From Prorocentrum cordatum (lineage: Eukaryota > Sar > Dinophyceae > Prorocentrales > Prorocentraceae), in assembly GCA_963575745.1 (NCBI GenBank), contig CAUYUJ010018468.1, positions 1 to 64,000 on the forward strand: a DNA stretch of 64,000 nucleotides. The letters are read 5' to 3'. The notes beneath the pieces are model-generated. The model saw nothing but the letters and a program-made list of their open reading frames with translations, ran no database searches and was not told the origin of the DNA. Shown piece after piece: positions 1 to 10,870 of the stretch (positions are counted from its first letter, which is position 1; the number at the start of each line of letters is the position of its first letter). A program made the translations under genes and the position numbers.

Positions 1-3000
1 GCCTCCCCCCCGCCGCTCAAGGCTTACCTGGAGAAGGTCGCTGGCTCGCTGCTGCTGTTTTTCAAAGTGGACCCGAGAGGGGCCTACTTTTGCCAGGAGG
101 ACGCGCGCGCCGCCGTGGAGAGCGTCGCCAAGGCACCCCTCCTCATTTCTCCCATCCTTCCTCCTCATTTCTGTCCTCGCCCCTTCTTCATGTCTCCAAT
201 CCTTCCTCGAGAGGGCGATGACATGAAGATGGGCCTGCACAAGTTTTCCTTCTCACTGAACTTTTCGGAGAACGAAACGATCGAGCGACTGGCGTTCGCG
301 TACCGCGTCATGCTGTCACACGTTCGAGGGAAGTACGATCAGGCGCAGGCCTGCTCCCCTCAGCCTCCCTCAATTCCCCCCTTCATTCCTCATTCCTTTG
401 TTCCTCCTTCCTCGCCTCGCCGCCCTTCCCCCTCCCCTCACCTCCTCCTTTCTGCTCCCTCCTGTCCTTCTCACCTTCGTCTTCTCCGACCTACTCCAGA
501 TTTCGCAATAAAGGGAGGGGGGTCTCATTTCGGGGGGGGGCTCTTCCAGGCTAGGAGGGCCTGGGGGGGGGTCTGGGGACGATGTGTTGGAGGGTTCTCC
601 CACGGGGGGGGGTCTGAAATGGCTTGTCTTGGAGGGTCCAGACCCCCCTCCCTTTTATTACGAAATCTGGAGTACCCTTTCACGTCCCATCCCTCCTCAA
701 GAGGCTTCGTCATCGGTGCAGCTGAAGGTCCCAGAGAAGATCAACGACATCTTCAAGGATTGGATCGGGTCGGGCCCTGACTCAATTCACGCCTCATCGT
801 CCTCCCCCTCCTCATCGTTCTTGTGTCTGCTCCTCCCCCTCCTCCTCCTCCTCCTCCTCCTCACCCCTCCCCCGCCATCCTCACCTTCCCCTCCTCCTCT
901 CCCTCCTCCTCCTCCTCCCACCCTCCTCCCCCCCTCTTCCTCCTCCTACCTCCTCCTCCGCCTTCTCCTCGTCATTCTCTCCCTCCTCCTCCTCCTCCTC
1001 CTCCTCCTCCTCCTCCTCCTCCTCCTCCTCCTCCTCCGCCACCTCCTGCCCCTCCCCCCCCCCGCGCCTCCCACAGCCCGCGCGCCTCCAAAGGAGATCC
1101 ACCGGCACCACAAGGGCTCCGCAGAGGTGGCGGAGGGAGCCGCGGCGAAGCGGAGTCACAGGCAGGACCTCCTCCTCCTCCTCCTCATCCGCCTCATCAT
1201 CCTCTTCTTCCTCCTCATTCCTCCTCCTCCTTCTCCTTCTCCTCCTCCTCCTGGTCCATCCCCCCTCCTCCCTCCTCCCTCCCCCCTCCCCCTCCTCCCT
1301 CCTCCCTCCTCCATCCTCCCGCCTCCCGCCCCCCGCCTCCCTCCTCCCTCCCCCTCCTCCCGCCTCCCTCCTCCTTCCTCCGTCTCCTCCTTCTCTTCAT
1401 CCTCCTCATCCTGCTTCTCATCCCCCACCGCCTTCCCCCGAGGCAGCCCGTCAAGAACCCGTTCGTGAACTTCCGCTCGGAAGGGGGGCCCGAGCACCAC
1501 GACAGCGACGACAGTTCGTCAGAGGACGACGGCGGCGACGCCACGCGCACCGTGATATGCCGCTGGTTCGACGGAGCGAAGGCGCGGGAGAAGGAGCAGG
1601 AGCAAGAGGAGGAGGAGGAGGAGGACTAGGAGAACTAGGAGAAGTATGACGGCGATAGGGGTGAGCATGAGCAAGAGCAGGAAGACGAAGAAGGGGACGA
1701 GTCTCAGGAGGAGGAGGAGGAGGACGAGCACGGGCGAGCAGGAGGAAGGAGGAGGGAAGAGGATGAGGCGAGGAGGAGGAGGAGGAGGACGAGGAGTAGG
1801 AAGAGGAGGAGGAGGAGGATGAGGAGGAGGAGGAGGAGGCGGAGGCGGAGGATGAGGATGAGGAGGAGGAGGAGGAGGAGGAGGAGGAGGAGGAGGAGGA
1901 GGGAGGAGGTGAATGGGGGAGAAGGTGGAGGAGGAGGTGGAGGAGGAGGTGGGGGAGGAGGGCCTCCCCCTCCTGGCCTAGGCAATCACGTTGCTGGACA
2001 ACGGGTGCCAGAAGGTGGCGGTCCTTTCCAAGGGCCCCAGGGGCTTCGTGGTGGCTAAGCATTTCGACAACGTCGAATGCGAGCTTGAGGTATCGAACGA
2101 CGTCCTGGCAGATGGCCAGATCATGAGTGCACCCGCCCCTGGACCGAGCGCCCTAGTACCGAAAGGCAAGGCCAAAGCAAAAACCACCCCTATGAAAAGG
2201 CCCGCTGCGACGACACCATGCAAGAGGCCTGCGGCTTCGAGTCCGAAGAGGCCTGCGGCTGCGAAAGTGGACGACGACGACTCGGACAAGGACGAGGAGG
2301 ATGAGGGGCCAGAGGAGGCGCACGCCGAGGAGGCACACGACGAGCCAGCGATCCACCTCCACACGCAGCAGGGCCACCACAACACGATGTGCATATTCCT
2401 CCTCACGAAGAACAAGGACAAGGCTCAGATCTTGTCGATCGGAGAGGGCCACATCGACACCGAGTCGTGGACACTTGAGGACCGCTTCAATCTACACTCC
2501 TCCTCCTCCTCCTCTGACTCCTCCTCCTCCTCCTCCGCCTCCTCCTCCTCCCCATCCTTCTCCTCTTCCTCATCCTCCTCCTCCGCCTCCTCCGCCTCCT
2601 CCATCATCCTCCTCCTCCTCATCGTCATCATCCTCCTCCTCCTCGCCGCATATGAATCCTCCTCCCCCTCCACATCCTCATCTTCTTCCCCCTCCTCGTC
2701 CTCCTCGTCCTACCTTCTCCGCCCCTCCCCCTCCCCCTCCTCCTGGCCAGGACGCCGCGAACGACATCAGTGAGAAGTTGAGCGAGGTCCTCTCGATGCT
2801 GCTGCCAGCCGAGGCGAGGCTCGTGAAGGATTATCCGTTCCTCTCCTTCAGTTCCTCCTCCACCTCCTCCTTCTCCTCCTCTTATTCCCCCTCCTCCTAC
2901 TCCTCCTCATCCTCCTCCTCGTCATCCTCCCCCCCCTCATCTACTTCCCCCATCCTCCTCCTCCTCCTCCTCCGCCTCCTCGTAGTCCTCCCCCTCCTCG

Positions 3001-3085
3001 GCCGACCTAGGAGCTTGACGAGGACGTACTTGCAAAGGTGAGAGAGCGCGCGAAGGAGCTGCGAGATTCACCGCTGTACAAGTGA
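1..3085 (+). CDS. Gene A: split hypothetical protein with KRPAA repeats (5' partial)
   Basis: Function unknown. Coding-like exons sit between repeat-filled introns. About 1-132 includes KVAGSLLLFFKV and may end at an AAG|GC donor. About 206-350 includes MKMGLHKFSFSLNF. About 708-780 includes VPEKINDIFKDW. About 1443-1628 is an acidic serine-rich stretch ending in a poly-Glu run. The main exon starts at 1982, after a TAG acceptor, and runs to about 2495. It holds three PxKRPAA-type basic repeats (about 2190-2265), then an acidic Asp/Glu block. Further pieces lie at about 2749-2840 and 3011-3085, the last ending SPLYK and TGA at 3083-3085. The basic repeats suggest nuclear or nucleic-acid binding, which is inference only. 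The exons do not share one frame, as expected for spliced pieces. Most exact junctions are unresolved, and the start lies outside the window. Confidence 0.6.
790..1440 (+). repeat. (CCT)n/(CTC)n intron of gene A
   Basis: Almost pure pyrimidine triplet repeat interrupted by a short G-containing island at about 1070-1170. It separates the exon ending near 780 from the exon starting at 1443, directly after an AG. Long open frames here (poly-Ser, poly-Pro, poly-Leu) arise from the repeat and are not genes. Confidence 0.85.
1606..1975 (+). repeat. (GGA)n intron of gene A
   Basis: Purine-rich GGA/GAG triplet repeat that runs on from a glutamate-coding stretch. It ends in a short pyrimidine tract and a TAG acceptor at 1979-1981. 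Compared with the previous intron it is the opposite strand of the same repeat type. Confidence 0.8.
2497..2745 (+). repeat. (CTC)n intron of gene A
   Basis: Pyrimidine triplet repeat between the KRPAA-containing exon and the exon around 2749-2840. A similar but shorter tract fills about 2845-3005 before the terminal exon. Confidence 0.8.
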
Positions 3086-3447
3086 CGCCTCGCATGCCGA
3101 GACAAAAAACCAGTTCTCGTCGTCCAGGCTTCGATCGTCGCCATTGCTGGGTCTGTCTCACAATCAACCTTGACAAGGATCGCGGGCTGTCGGAAACCAT
3201 ATCCAAAGAATCACGCACGCAAACGGGCCGACGAGTACGGATGAAGAGGAGGCAAGAGAAGAGGAGGGGAGGAACGGAGGAGAGAAGGACGAGGGCGCGG
3301 ACAGGAGAGGAGGAGGGGAAGGATGAGGAGGAGGAGGAGGATGAGGAGGCCGCGAGCAGGACGGCGAAGGATACGTAGCTCCTTCGCGCGCTCAGGGCAC
3401 TGTGATGCCTCGAGGTGTGTTAGGGGGGGGCTGCTCGCCACCGTGCC
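3086..3447. other. Spacer between genes A and B
   Basis: Presumed 3' end of gene A and upstream region of gene B. It holds a short GGA-rich tract at about 3240-3360 and a run of eight or more G near 3422. I see no coding signal. Confidence 0.5.
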
Positions 3448-6320
3448 ATGAGCGAGCCGCAAGCGCCCCTGCCGATGAGCATTGGAGGGGACTCCCAGGA
3501 CCGTTGGCATTTTGCAATCCCACCTGGGGCCACGCTGGGCCCCAGTCCCTACGGTAGACCGCAGAGCCTGGGGCCAATGAGCCAAGACAACCACCATTAG
3601 ATCTAACGGGTGCCCAACCGCAGCCTCAGGATTGGCTGCCTCCGTGCTTCGACCACGACGCCGTTCTGGGCAGCCAGGTCGCCCCAGCTGCTGCGCACCG
3701 ACACTGCATCGAGCCGTTCACCACCCCCAGCGCTTCAGCCTCCGCGTTCGTCAACCCCAAGGCTCGGGCCACACGTTTCAAAATCGCATCCGCTTGCACT
3801 CGCTCGAGGGAGGACGAGGGCGAGGACGAGGAAGATGAGGCAGGGGATGAGGAGGAGGAAGACGAGGATGACGATGATGAGGAGGAGGAGGAAGATGAGG
3901 CAAAAGGAGGAAAATGAGGAGGAAGAATAGGAGGAGGAGGAGGACGAGGAGGAAGAGGAGGAAGAGGAGGAGGAAGAAGGAGGATACGGAGCAATCCCCC
4001 CCTTGGGTTTCCTGGCCTCAGGTCGTCCCCGCGAACTTCGAGCAGGACATCCAGGATACCAAGCGTGGCATAGCATCGTTCGAGAAGGATATGCGATGGG
4101 TCCGCAGTCAGGCCGCTCTTGCCAACCCATCGTCCTTCTCCTCATCCTTCTCCTCCTTCTCCTCCTCCTCCTCCTCCTCCTTTTCTTTCTCCTCATCCTG
4201 CTCATCCTGCTTCTCTTGCTTCTCATCCTACTCGTCTTCCTCCTCCTGTAAGCTCAAGCCGAAGATCATCACCGACCCTGGCAATTGGTCCCCGGGTGCG
4301 CGCTGGGGCCGAGAGCAGCATTTACAGAAAGGAAACGCCAAGAAACAGTTCGTTGCCGAATACAAAAAGGTCAACTCGTTGATGGGATGGTCTCCAGCTA
4401 TTATCCTTGCACGGGCAATGTCCTACGTCGGGGAAGATGCTGGCGATGTGAACGTTAGGGAGCTCCTCCTTCTCCTCCCCCCATTCCTCCTTCATCCTTC
4501 TCATCCTCCTCCGCATCCTTCTCCTCCTCCTCCTCGTTCTCCTCCTCCTCCTCCTCCTCCTCCTCCCCATCCTTCTCCTCTAGCTCTTGGCACTTAACTC
4601 GCCCCCAAGCGTGTGCAGTTGTTTTTGCACCAAGCGGTTCTGAGGGCCTCTCGTGAGGCTCCGTGTCTCTAGTGCCCCCCCCCCCCCCCCTGGGGGGGCG
4701 GGGGCGCATTGAAATGTTGAGGGGTGTCGCCCCCAGGAGCCGACGGTCAAGACTGCCACAATCGACCTCACTGACAGCGATGACGCCGATGTTGCATGCG
4801 CGCTGGCACGCAGCATGGGCATGATGGACGACTGCAGCAACGGCGACGAGAGCGAGGCATCGACCGACGCCGACTTGCCCGACACCCTGGTCGAGAGCGA
4901 GAAGCACGTCGGAGCGGTCGCAGAGAGCGAGTACATGGGCGCCTGGAGAGAAATAGGCGACTCCCTGGTCGAGAGCGAGCTGAACGAGAGCGAGAAGCTG
5001 GGCGAGAAGCCAGCCGACACCCTGGTCGACCACCTGAGCGAGAGCGACACGCTGGGCGAGAAGCAAGCGGTCGACCACCTGAGCGAGAGCGAGACGCTGG
5101 GCGAGAAGCCAGCCGACACCCTCGAGAGCGAGAAGCTGGGCGAGAAGCCAGCCGACACCCTGGTCGACCACCTGAGCGAGAGCGACACGCTGGGCGAGAA
5201 GCAAGCGGTCGACCACCTGAGCGAGAGCGAGACGCTGGGCGAGAAGCCAGCCGACACCCTCGAGAGCGAGAAGCTGGGCCAGAAGCCAGCCGACAGCCTG
5301 GTCGACCCCCTGAGCGAGAGCGAGAAGCTGGGCGAGAAGCCAGCCGACACCCTGGTCGACCCTCTGGGCGAGAAGCTGGGCGAGAACGACACCCTGGTCC
5401 AGAGCGAGAAGCCAGCCGACACCGTGGTCGAGAACACGGCCTTGGAGCGGCTATCGCGGTGGCAACTCCGCCAACTGCTAGCAGGAGACAGCGAGCTCCA
5501 CCTCATCGAGGCCCTTTCGGTTCTCGTCGGTCATCGTCGACCGTTATCGTTTTCGTCGAACCGTCGTCTCAAGTCGATCGTCATTCGTCGAATTCGTCGA
5601 ACGTCGGTCGCTGATAAGGTCTTGGCACATCCGTCGTCGTCGGTCGTCTGTCGACCGTCGACGCCGATCGTCCGTTGTCGATCGTCTGTCGTAGACGTCG
5701 TCGTCGATCGTCCGTCGTCGACCTCGTCGATCGTCGATCGTCTCGTCGTCGACCGTTCGTCGTGGAATCTACCCCACCGCGTTTCCCCTCCGCCAGCCGA
5801 AGGCAGCTCCCCCTCGGAGGGGCGCCCTCGAGTTCGGCATGAGCGAGCATGATTGGGAGACACTCGAGAAGGCCAGTCGAGATAATCGATTGCTCTTTCC
5901 ATCGGAGGAGCTCCTCCTCAGGAAAGCTGAGAAGTCTTTTGCGGCCAAGGATTGTTTTCTCCCTGCCCCCCATCCCTGCTCCCACAGACCCGCGCCAGCG
6001 ACAGCGACTCCGACGCGATCGAACCCGTCAGCGAGAAGGGTTGAGCGTTTATCCTCCAGGACACCCAGGGGAATAGCTTCGAACAGAAAGGCATCGGTGC
6101 GATCGCAACCCCGGTGAAGCGCATGAGCGACGACAATGAGACGTCCAGAGCCAAGCGCATGCGCACCTATATGCCGCGTGCCGAATACATTCGCGGCCGT
6201 GGTCTGGCGTCGCGCGGTGGCGATGTGAGCCCATCCCCTGAGCGCCCTTCGTGCATTGCCACGCCCTCAGGGGCTACTTCGAGCTCGAGCGCGCCGAATC
6301 CTTTCATTGGCATGCGCTAG
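3448..6320 (+). CDS. Gene B: split hypothetical protein with SUMO-interacting-like motif and tandem repeats
   Basis: Function unknown. The ATG at 3448 opens MSEPQAPLPMSIGG. The reading moves to another frame near 3590 and continues to about 3800 (DWLPPCFDHDAVLG), so an indel or intron lies there. Later exons are about 4021-4133 (FEQDIQDTKRGIASFEKDM), about 4249-4458 (WSPGARWGREQHLQ), 4737 to about 5516, a piece near 5839-5945, and a terminal exon of about 6049-6320 ending NPFIGMR and TAG. The 4737 exon follows a CCCAG acceptor. It begins with an IDLTDSDD core, which fits a hydrophobic-acidic SUMO-interacting motif, and then has many SESxxLGEKPADTL repeats. Introns are CTC-rich, except the one after 5516, which is made of TCGTCGATC repeats. 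Confidence 0.55.
3805..3990 (+). repeat. (GGA)n tract in gene B
   Basis: GAG/GGA/GAT-rich purine tract. Its first part could still encode an acidic stretch after the exon ending near 3800. The rest is probably intron up to the acceptor near 4020. Confidence 0.65.
4134..4248 (+). repeat. (CTC)n intron of gene B
   Basis: Short pyrimidine triplet repeat between two exons in the same reading frame. It contains no in-frame stop, so retention as a poly-Ser/Phe stretch is possible. Confidence 0.65.
4458..4736 (+). repeat. Intron of gene B with CTC repeat and C-run/G-run hairpin
   Basis: CTC-rich to about 4590, then unique sequence with a run of about 14 C (near 4675-4690) followed at once by CTGGGGGGGCGGGGG. 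The C run and G run can fold on each other. The intron ends CCCCCAG at 4736. Confidence 0.65.
5028..5303 (+). repeat. Two tandem 138-bp coding repeats
   Basis: The 46-codon unit starting at GAC 5028 recurs at 5166. Each unit is itself built from 14-17 residue subrepeats sharing LGEK. Degenerate subrepeats continue on both sides (about 4975-5430). The length is a multiple of three, so the frame of gene B is kept. Confidence 0.9.
5516..5765 (+). repeat. TCGTCGATC-type satellite in gene B intron
   Basis: Degenerate repeat of CGTCGATCGTC/GTCGTCGACCG words with many palindromic TCGA and GATC cores. It resembles the block at 11075-11535 in gene C. Confidence 0.8.
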
Positions 6321-6520
6321 CTGGGCCACCTCGGCAGCCCCCTCACTCTCACTCCAACACCACCTCACACACCCTACCTCACCTCACCCAACTCTCACCT
6401 CCCCTCTGATTTCACTCTCTCTCTATATTTTCAAACGTGGACCGTTGACATGGGGCAGCGTGTGCTAGGGGGCATGCTGTCAGCTGCTGGGGATGCACGC
6501 AGCGATTGATGCAAACGATA

Positions 6521-7105
6521 TCCTCGTCCTCCTCCTCCTCCTCCTCCTCCTCCTCCTCCTCGACTCGCCGTCTAACGAGCTCCGACCTCTCCTCGACTCG
6601 TCCCCGTCGTCCTCCTTTGGCTCCTCCCACTCCTCTTCATTCTCCTCCTCCTCCTCCTCCTCCTCCTCCTGCTGCTCCTCCTCCTCCCCCTCCCCCTTCC
6701 CTCAACCCACGTCGATCCCCTCTCCCCCTCTCTGCGCCCTCTTCCTCCAGCACATGCTAGCTTCTCCTCCTCTTCCTCTTCCGCCTCAACCAACCCTCCT
6801 CCTCCTCCTCCTCCTCCTCATCCTCCTTCCCCTCCTCCTCCCCCTCCTCCTCCTCGTCCTCCTCCTCCTCATCCTCCCTTTCGGTTCAAGCGCGTGAGGC
6901 TCAAACGGATCCACCACGTCCGCTGTTCGCTCCTCCTTCTCCTCCCCCTGCCTCTCCCTTTTGGCCCAAACCTTGTGGCCCAAGCGCATGCGCGGCTCAA
7001 ACGGATCCGCCACGTCCGCTGTTCGCTCATCCTCCTATCCCTATTCCTCCTCCTCCTCTTCCTCCTCCTCCTCATCATCGTCCTCCCCTGCTCTGCTCCT
7101 CCTCC
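6521..7105 (+). repeat. CTC-rich satellite with two dispersed ~70-bp units
   Basis: Pyrimidine triplet repeat broken at about 6885-6930 and 6957-7030 by related units. These read roughly as TTTyGGyyCAAr, then GGCTCAAACGGATCCrCCACGTCCGCTGTTCGCTC. The same unit recurs three times at 15375-15655. The short stretch 6321-6520 before it has no gene. Confidence 0.8.
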
Positions 7106-7109
7106 TGCG

Positions 7110-7765
7110 CTGATGCCTCGAAGCTCAGGGTATCCGAAGACCTTGGAGGTCGATTGGGAGGACCTTGGAAGCCTCTCCTGGAACAGCTCTGGGAAGCTCT
7201 GGAGAATTGTTAGGCTCCTTAGGGGTACCTTAAGAGGATCCTGTGAGGGCCTAGGGTCGATTCTTGAGTGCCCTGGAAGGACTTTGAAATTCCGTTAGGA
7301 GGACGTTGGAGGATCCTGGAAGGACCTCGGAGGGCCCCTGGGAGGAGGTTGGAAGGGACCATGGAGGTTTTGACCACACTCGAAGAGGAGCATCGGGGGA
7401 TGCAAGAGAGCTCATGCAGGTCCCGTAAGAGCTTGGGTGGGCGCTCAGGTGGCTTTTGTAGGATCTTCAGGGCGTCTTGGGGGGAACCCTAGGGGGTATT
7501 GGAATGGCCTTAGGGTGGCTTTGGATTGACTCTATTGGGGCAGGGGAGATCTTAATGGAGGCCTCGGGGTGACCTCAGGGGGAACTTTGGGGGGATCTAA
7601 GCACGCCTTTCGGCAGCCCAATGGGGGGCTGGGGGTGACGCAAGGAACTTTAGAAAGACAACCAGGGGAGCATTGAGGTGACTCCAGGGGGTTCTGGGCG
7701 TGGGCCCAGGGAGCGCTGAGGGGAATCTGACGGTGCCCTGGGGGGGGCACCAGGGGGCCCATGGA
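7110..7765 (+). repeat. Degenerate G-rich repeats
   Basis: Irregular copies of words such as GGAGGACCTTGGAGG and CTTAGGGGG with no fixed period. Similar G-rich, TTGG-containing sequence occurs at 8340-8575, 14660-14740, 27260-27360, 31390-31560 and 33140-33420. No coding signal. Confidence 0.55.
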
Positions 7766-7787
7766 GGTGCATATTTTCAGCCATTTT

Positions 7788-8062
7788 CAAAATGACAGAG
7801 AAATAACAAAATGACAGAAAACGCAGAAAACTATGTAAAAACACATGTAAAACCAGTTTTCCGTCATTTTTCTGTCATTTCTTTGGCGGCTAAAAATGTT
7901 ATGATTTATTGATTTTTTACAGGTGTTATCGAGTTTTAGTCATTTGTTCTGTCATTCTCTTGTCGGCAGAAAATGACGAAAAGTGGTTTTTCATTGTAAA
8001 ACACATGGTTTTCTTTAAGTTTCAGTCATTTTTCAGTTATTTTTCAGTCATTTTTTTCTGTC
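7788..8062 (+). repeat. AT-rich foldback element with ~100-bp arms
   Basis: The left arm (about 7788-7890) and right arm (about 7966-8062) are imperfect reverse complements over roughly 100 bp. Shared words are ATGACxGAxAAATAAC, ATGTxxxxxACA and TTTTCxGTCATTTT. It is a sharp A+T-rich island in G+C-rich sequence. No open frame of note. Confidence 0.75.
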
Positions 8063-8158
8063 AATTTGTCCCCCTGGGCCCACATTCTGCCGGCTAACCG
8101 GCACCACAGCGCCCACCCCGGCCGGCTAACGAGACCATCTCAGGCCATACATTCCGAG

Positions 8159-8173
8159 ATTTTGAGGCTCAAG
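8159..8173 (+). promoter_or_regulatory. Possible relict spliced-leader sequence
   Basis: ATTTTGAGGCTCAAG matches the 3' end of the conserved dinoflagellate trans-spliced leader (ATTTTGGCTCAAG) apart from a 2-nt insertion. It lies 43 nt upstream of the proposed ATG of gene C (8216). Relict leaders are known marks of reintegrated dinoflagellate cDNA. The match is imperfect, so this is inference. Confidence 0.4.
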
Positions 8174-8215
8174 GTGAAGCCCACGCCCGAGAGTTCACCT
8201 CAGTTCGACCGCTGC

Positions 8216-10837
8216 GATGGGGAAGAAAGCCGCCACCAAGCAGCCCGCTTGCCCGCCTGCAGCGGCAGCTGGATGCATCTTGTCTGCACCCCTAGTCCTC
8301 CTCCTCCTCCTCCAGGGGCCTGTAAAATTTTAGTTCGGTTGTTGGAAGCGTTCGTGGGGCCTCCTGGTGGGCCCTGTGTGGGCCCTGCAGGTGGGCTGGA
8401 GGAGCCTGGCGGAACCCTGATGGACCTGGGTTGAGTATCTAGGGGCACGTTGGATAAGACCATGGGGGCCCTGGGAAGGATGTTGAGGCGACCCTGGGAG
8501 GACGATTCAGGAGACAGTTGAAATCCTGAGCCCCCTGGAGGATTGAGTCTTGTGAGCCTTGGAGGGGTTTGAGATTACCCCTCGGGATCCCCCTCCCCCT
8601 CCTCCTCCACCTCAGGACCCTCGAGCTCGGCCCCCGCGACTCCGCTTCAGACGCCTCAGAAAGTGCCCAAGGTTGGGGGTTGCTAGTGCACCCCCTCCTG
8701 ATGCTCAATCGCTGCATCGACCGTCCTGAGCTCGCTTTGGCTGCGTGGGTCGCCCAGGGCGCCCAGGTAGCCGATGTTTGGAGGAGGGGGGGGGGGGGGG
8801 GGGGGGGGAAGAAGAGCTGAGTTTTTTTTTTGTTCGGACGGCGACAGGAGCGATTGCGCTGGCACATACAGACTGCACGCTTGCCACCTCAGGCTGTGGA
8901 GAAGGCGCGCAAGGAGCTCGAGCAGAATGGGATCTCGCTTGATAACTTGTCAGCCGACGACGTGGCGAAGGTGTTCGATCGGTCTCAACGTCAGAAGCTC
9001 TTTAGTGCACTGCGCTACATGCTCGAGAATTCTAAGGGTAGCGATGCCGAGACCGCCAACTGCAGCTACAAGCTGGTCAAAACAGATGCCGAGAGGCGCA
9101 AGTGGATTCAGCGTTTCATTGTTGACCCGACGGTCGGAGGGTGCCAAGCAGAAGAAACGACAACGGTGACGAAATCAGAACACGATGAAGCGGCAACTCA
9201 ATGGTTGACACAGGAGCAGCTCTCGGGCGCATCCTGGCTAAATAGTGCGGAGCACGCTCGGATCTTGTGCCAGAGCGGAGACCTCAAGGAGTGGCCGCGC
9301 GAGTGGGCATCCCTTCGCAAGGCGAACATCAAGCAGTACGAGTTTTCGTGGGAGCTCTTTCGCAAGATCGAGGGCGTCAACGAGGAGTGCAAAGCTTCCA
9401 CTACCTCCGACATGACAGCAGAGCAGTACGCCCAGGTGAAGATGGCGATGACCCAGAGCATGGAGAAGAACGCGCTGCCTGTTCCCGAGGCTTCCGCCGA
9501 TGAGCCCAATAAGAAGAAGCGCCGCAAGCAGAGGGAGCCTGTCGCTGCCAGCGACGCCCCTCCTGCTGCAGAGAAGCCAGCTGATATCGATAGTCCGAAC
9601 GCTGACGCGAAGGCCTTGGCTGAGAAGGCTTCGAAGGAGATCCTAGCGAAGCTCAACTTCTGCAACAAGGTATCGAATGAGTTAGACATGCTGCCCTACG
9701 TGAAGAAGAGCTTGACCGAGCGGTCCTTCCCCGCCCAGATGGGGGAGTTCCTGGAGGCGCAGGCCACCCTGGCCTTGAACCATGCAACCTCGGGCCAAGA
9801 TTGCGAGCGGAGGAGAAGTGAGATGAGGATAGGGACGAGGGCGATGAGGAGGAGGAGGAGGAGGAGGCGGAGAAGGAAAGAGCAGGCCCGAGGAAGAGAG
9901 GCAGGAGGAGAGGGCGAGGGAGGGAGGGGGATATGAGGGAGGAGGAGGAGGAAGAAGAGGAGGAGGAAGAGGAGGGGGAGGAGGAAGAGAAGCCGAAGAG
10001 GGAGGTGGGAGAAATGGCGACGGCGCGCCGCCCAGGTCAAGGAGCAGAGCAAGGCCCTGAACATCTTCAAGGGGGCCGTCTGGGAGTGGAAGACGAAGCA
10101 AGTCGACTGGACGCAGGACGAGGTGGTCCTGCCTCTTGTCGACTCCTCCTCTTCCTGCTCCTCCCCCTTCTCGTCTGCCTTATCCTCCTCCTCCCTCCCT
10201 CCTCCCTCCTCCTTCCTCCCTCCTCCTCCTCTTCCTCCTCCTCCTCCTCCTCCGCCCCATTCTCCCTCCCTCCCTCGTTACCTGTCTCTCTCGATCCTTT
10301 TCTCCCTTCCTCCCTCCCTGGCCCTTCTCCCCTCTCACTCCTCCTCTCTCCCTCCTCATCTCTCCCTCCTCCTCCTCCTCCTGCAGGCGCATCCCGTTTT
10401 TCCTCCCTCCCTCCCTCCCTCCCTCCCTCCCCCCCCTCCCTCCCTCCCTCCCTCCCTCCCCCTCTCCTCTCCTCCCCTCCTCCTCCTCCTCCTCCTCCTC
10501 CTCCTCCGCTCCTCCTCGTTCCTCCTCCGCCTCCCTCTCCTCCTCCTCCGCTCCCTCCCCCTCCCCCTCTTCCTCCTCCCTCCTCCCCCCTCCTCCTCCG
10601 CCTCCTCCTCCTCCTCCTCACCCTCTGCCTTCTTCCCCTACCTCCTCCTCCTCCTCCGTCTCCTCCTCCCCCTCCTCCTCCTCCTCGCCCTCCTCGTCCT
10701 CCTCGTCCTCCTCGTCCTCCTCGTCCTCCTCGTCCTCCTCGTCCTCCTCCTCCTCCTCCTCCTCCTCCTCCTCATCATCATCATCATCATCCATCATCAT
10801 CAGCATCGTCATCATCATCAATCATCATCATCATCAG

Positions 10838-10870
<33 letters not shown>

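Noticed and set aside
823-1629. Long poly-Pro/Ser/Leu and poly-Glu/Arg open frames over CTC and GGA tracts (also at 6.5, 10.1, 14.5, 15-16, 60.9 kb)
   Set aside because: Triplet repeats without stops keep several frames open on both strands. Only the flanking non-repetitive exons look like protein.
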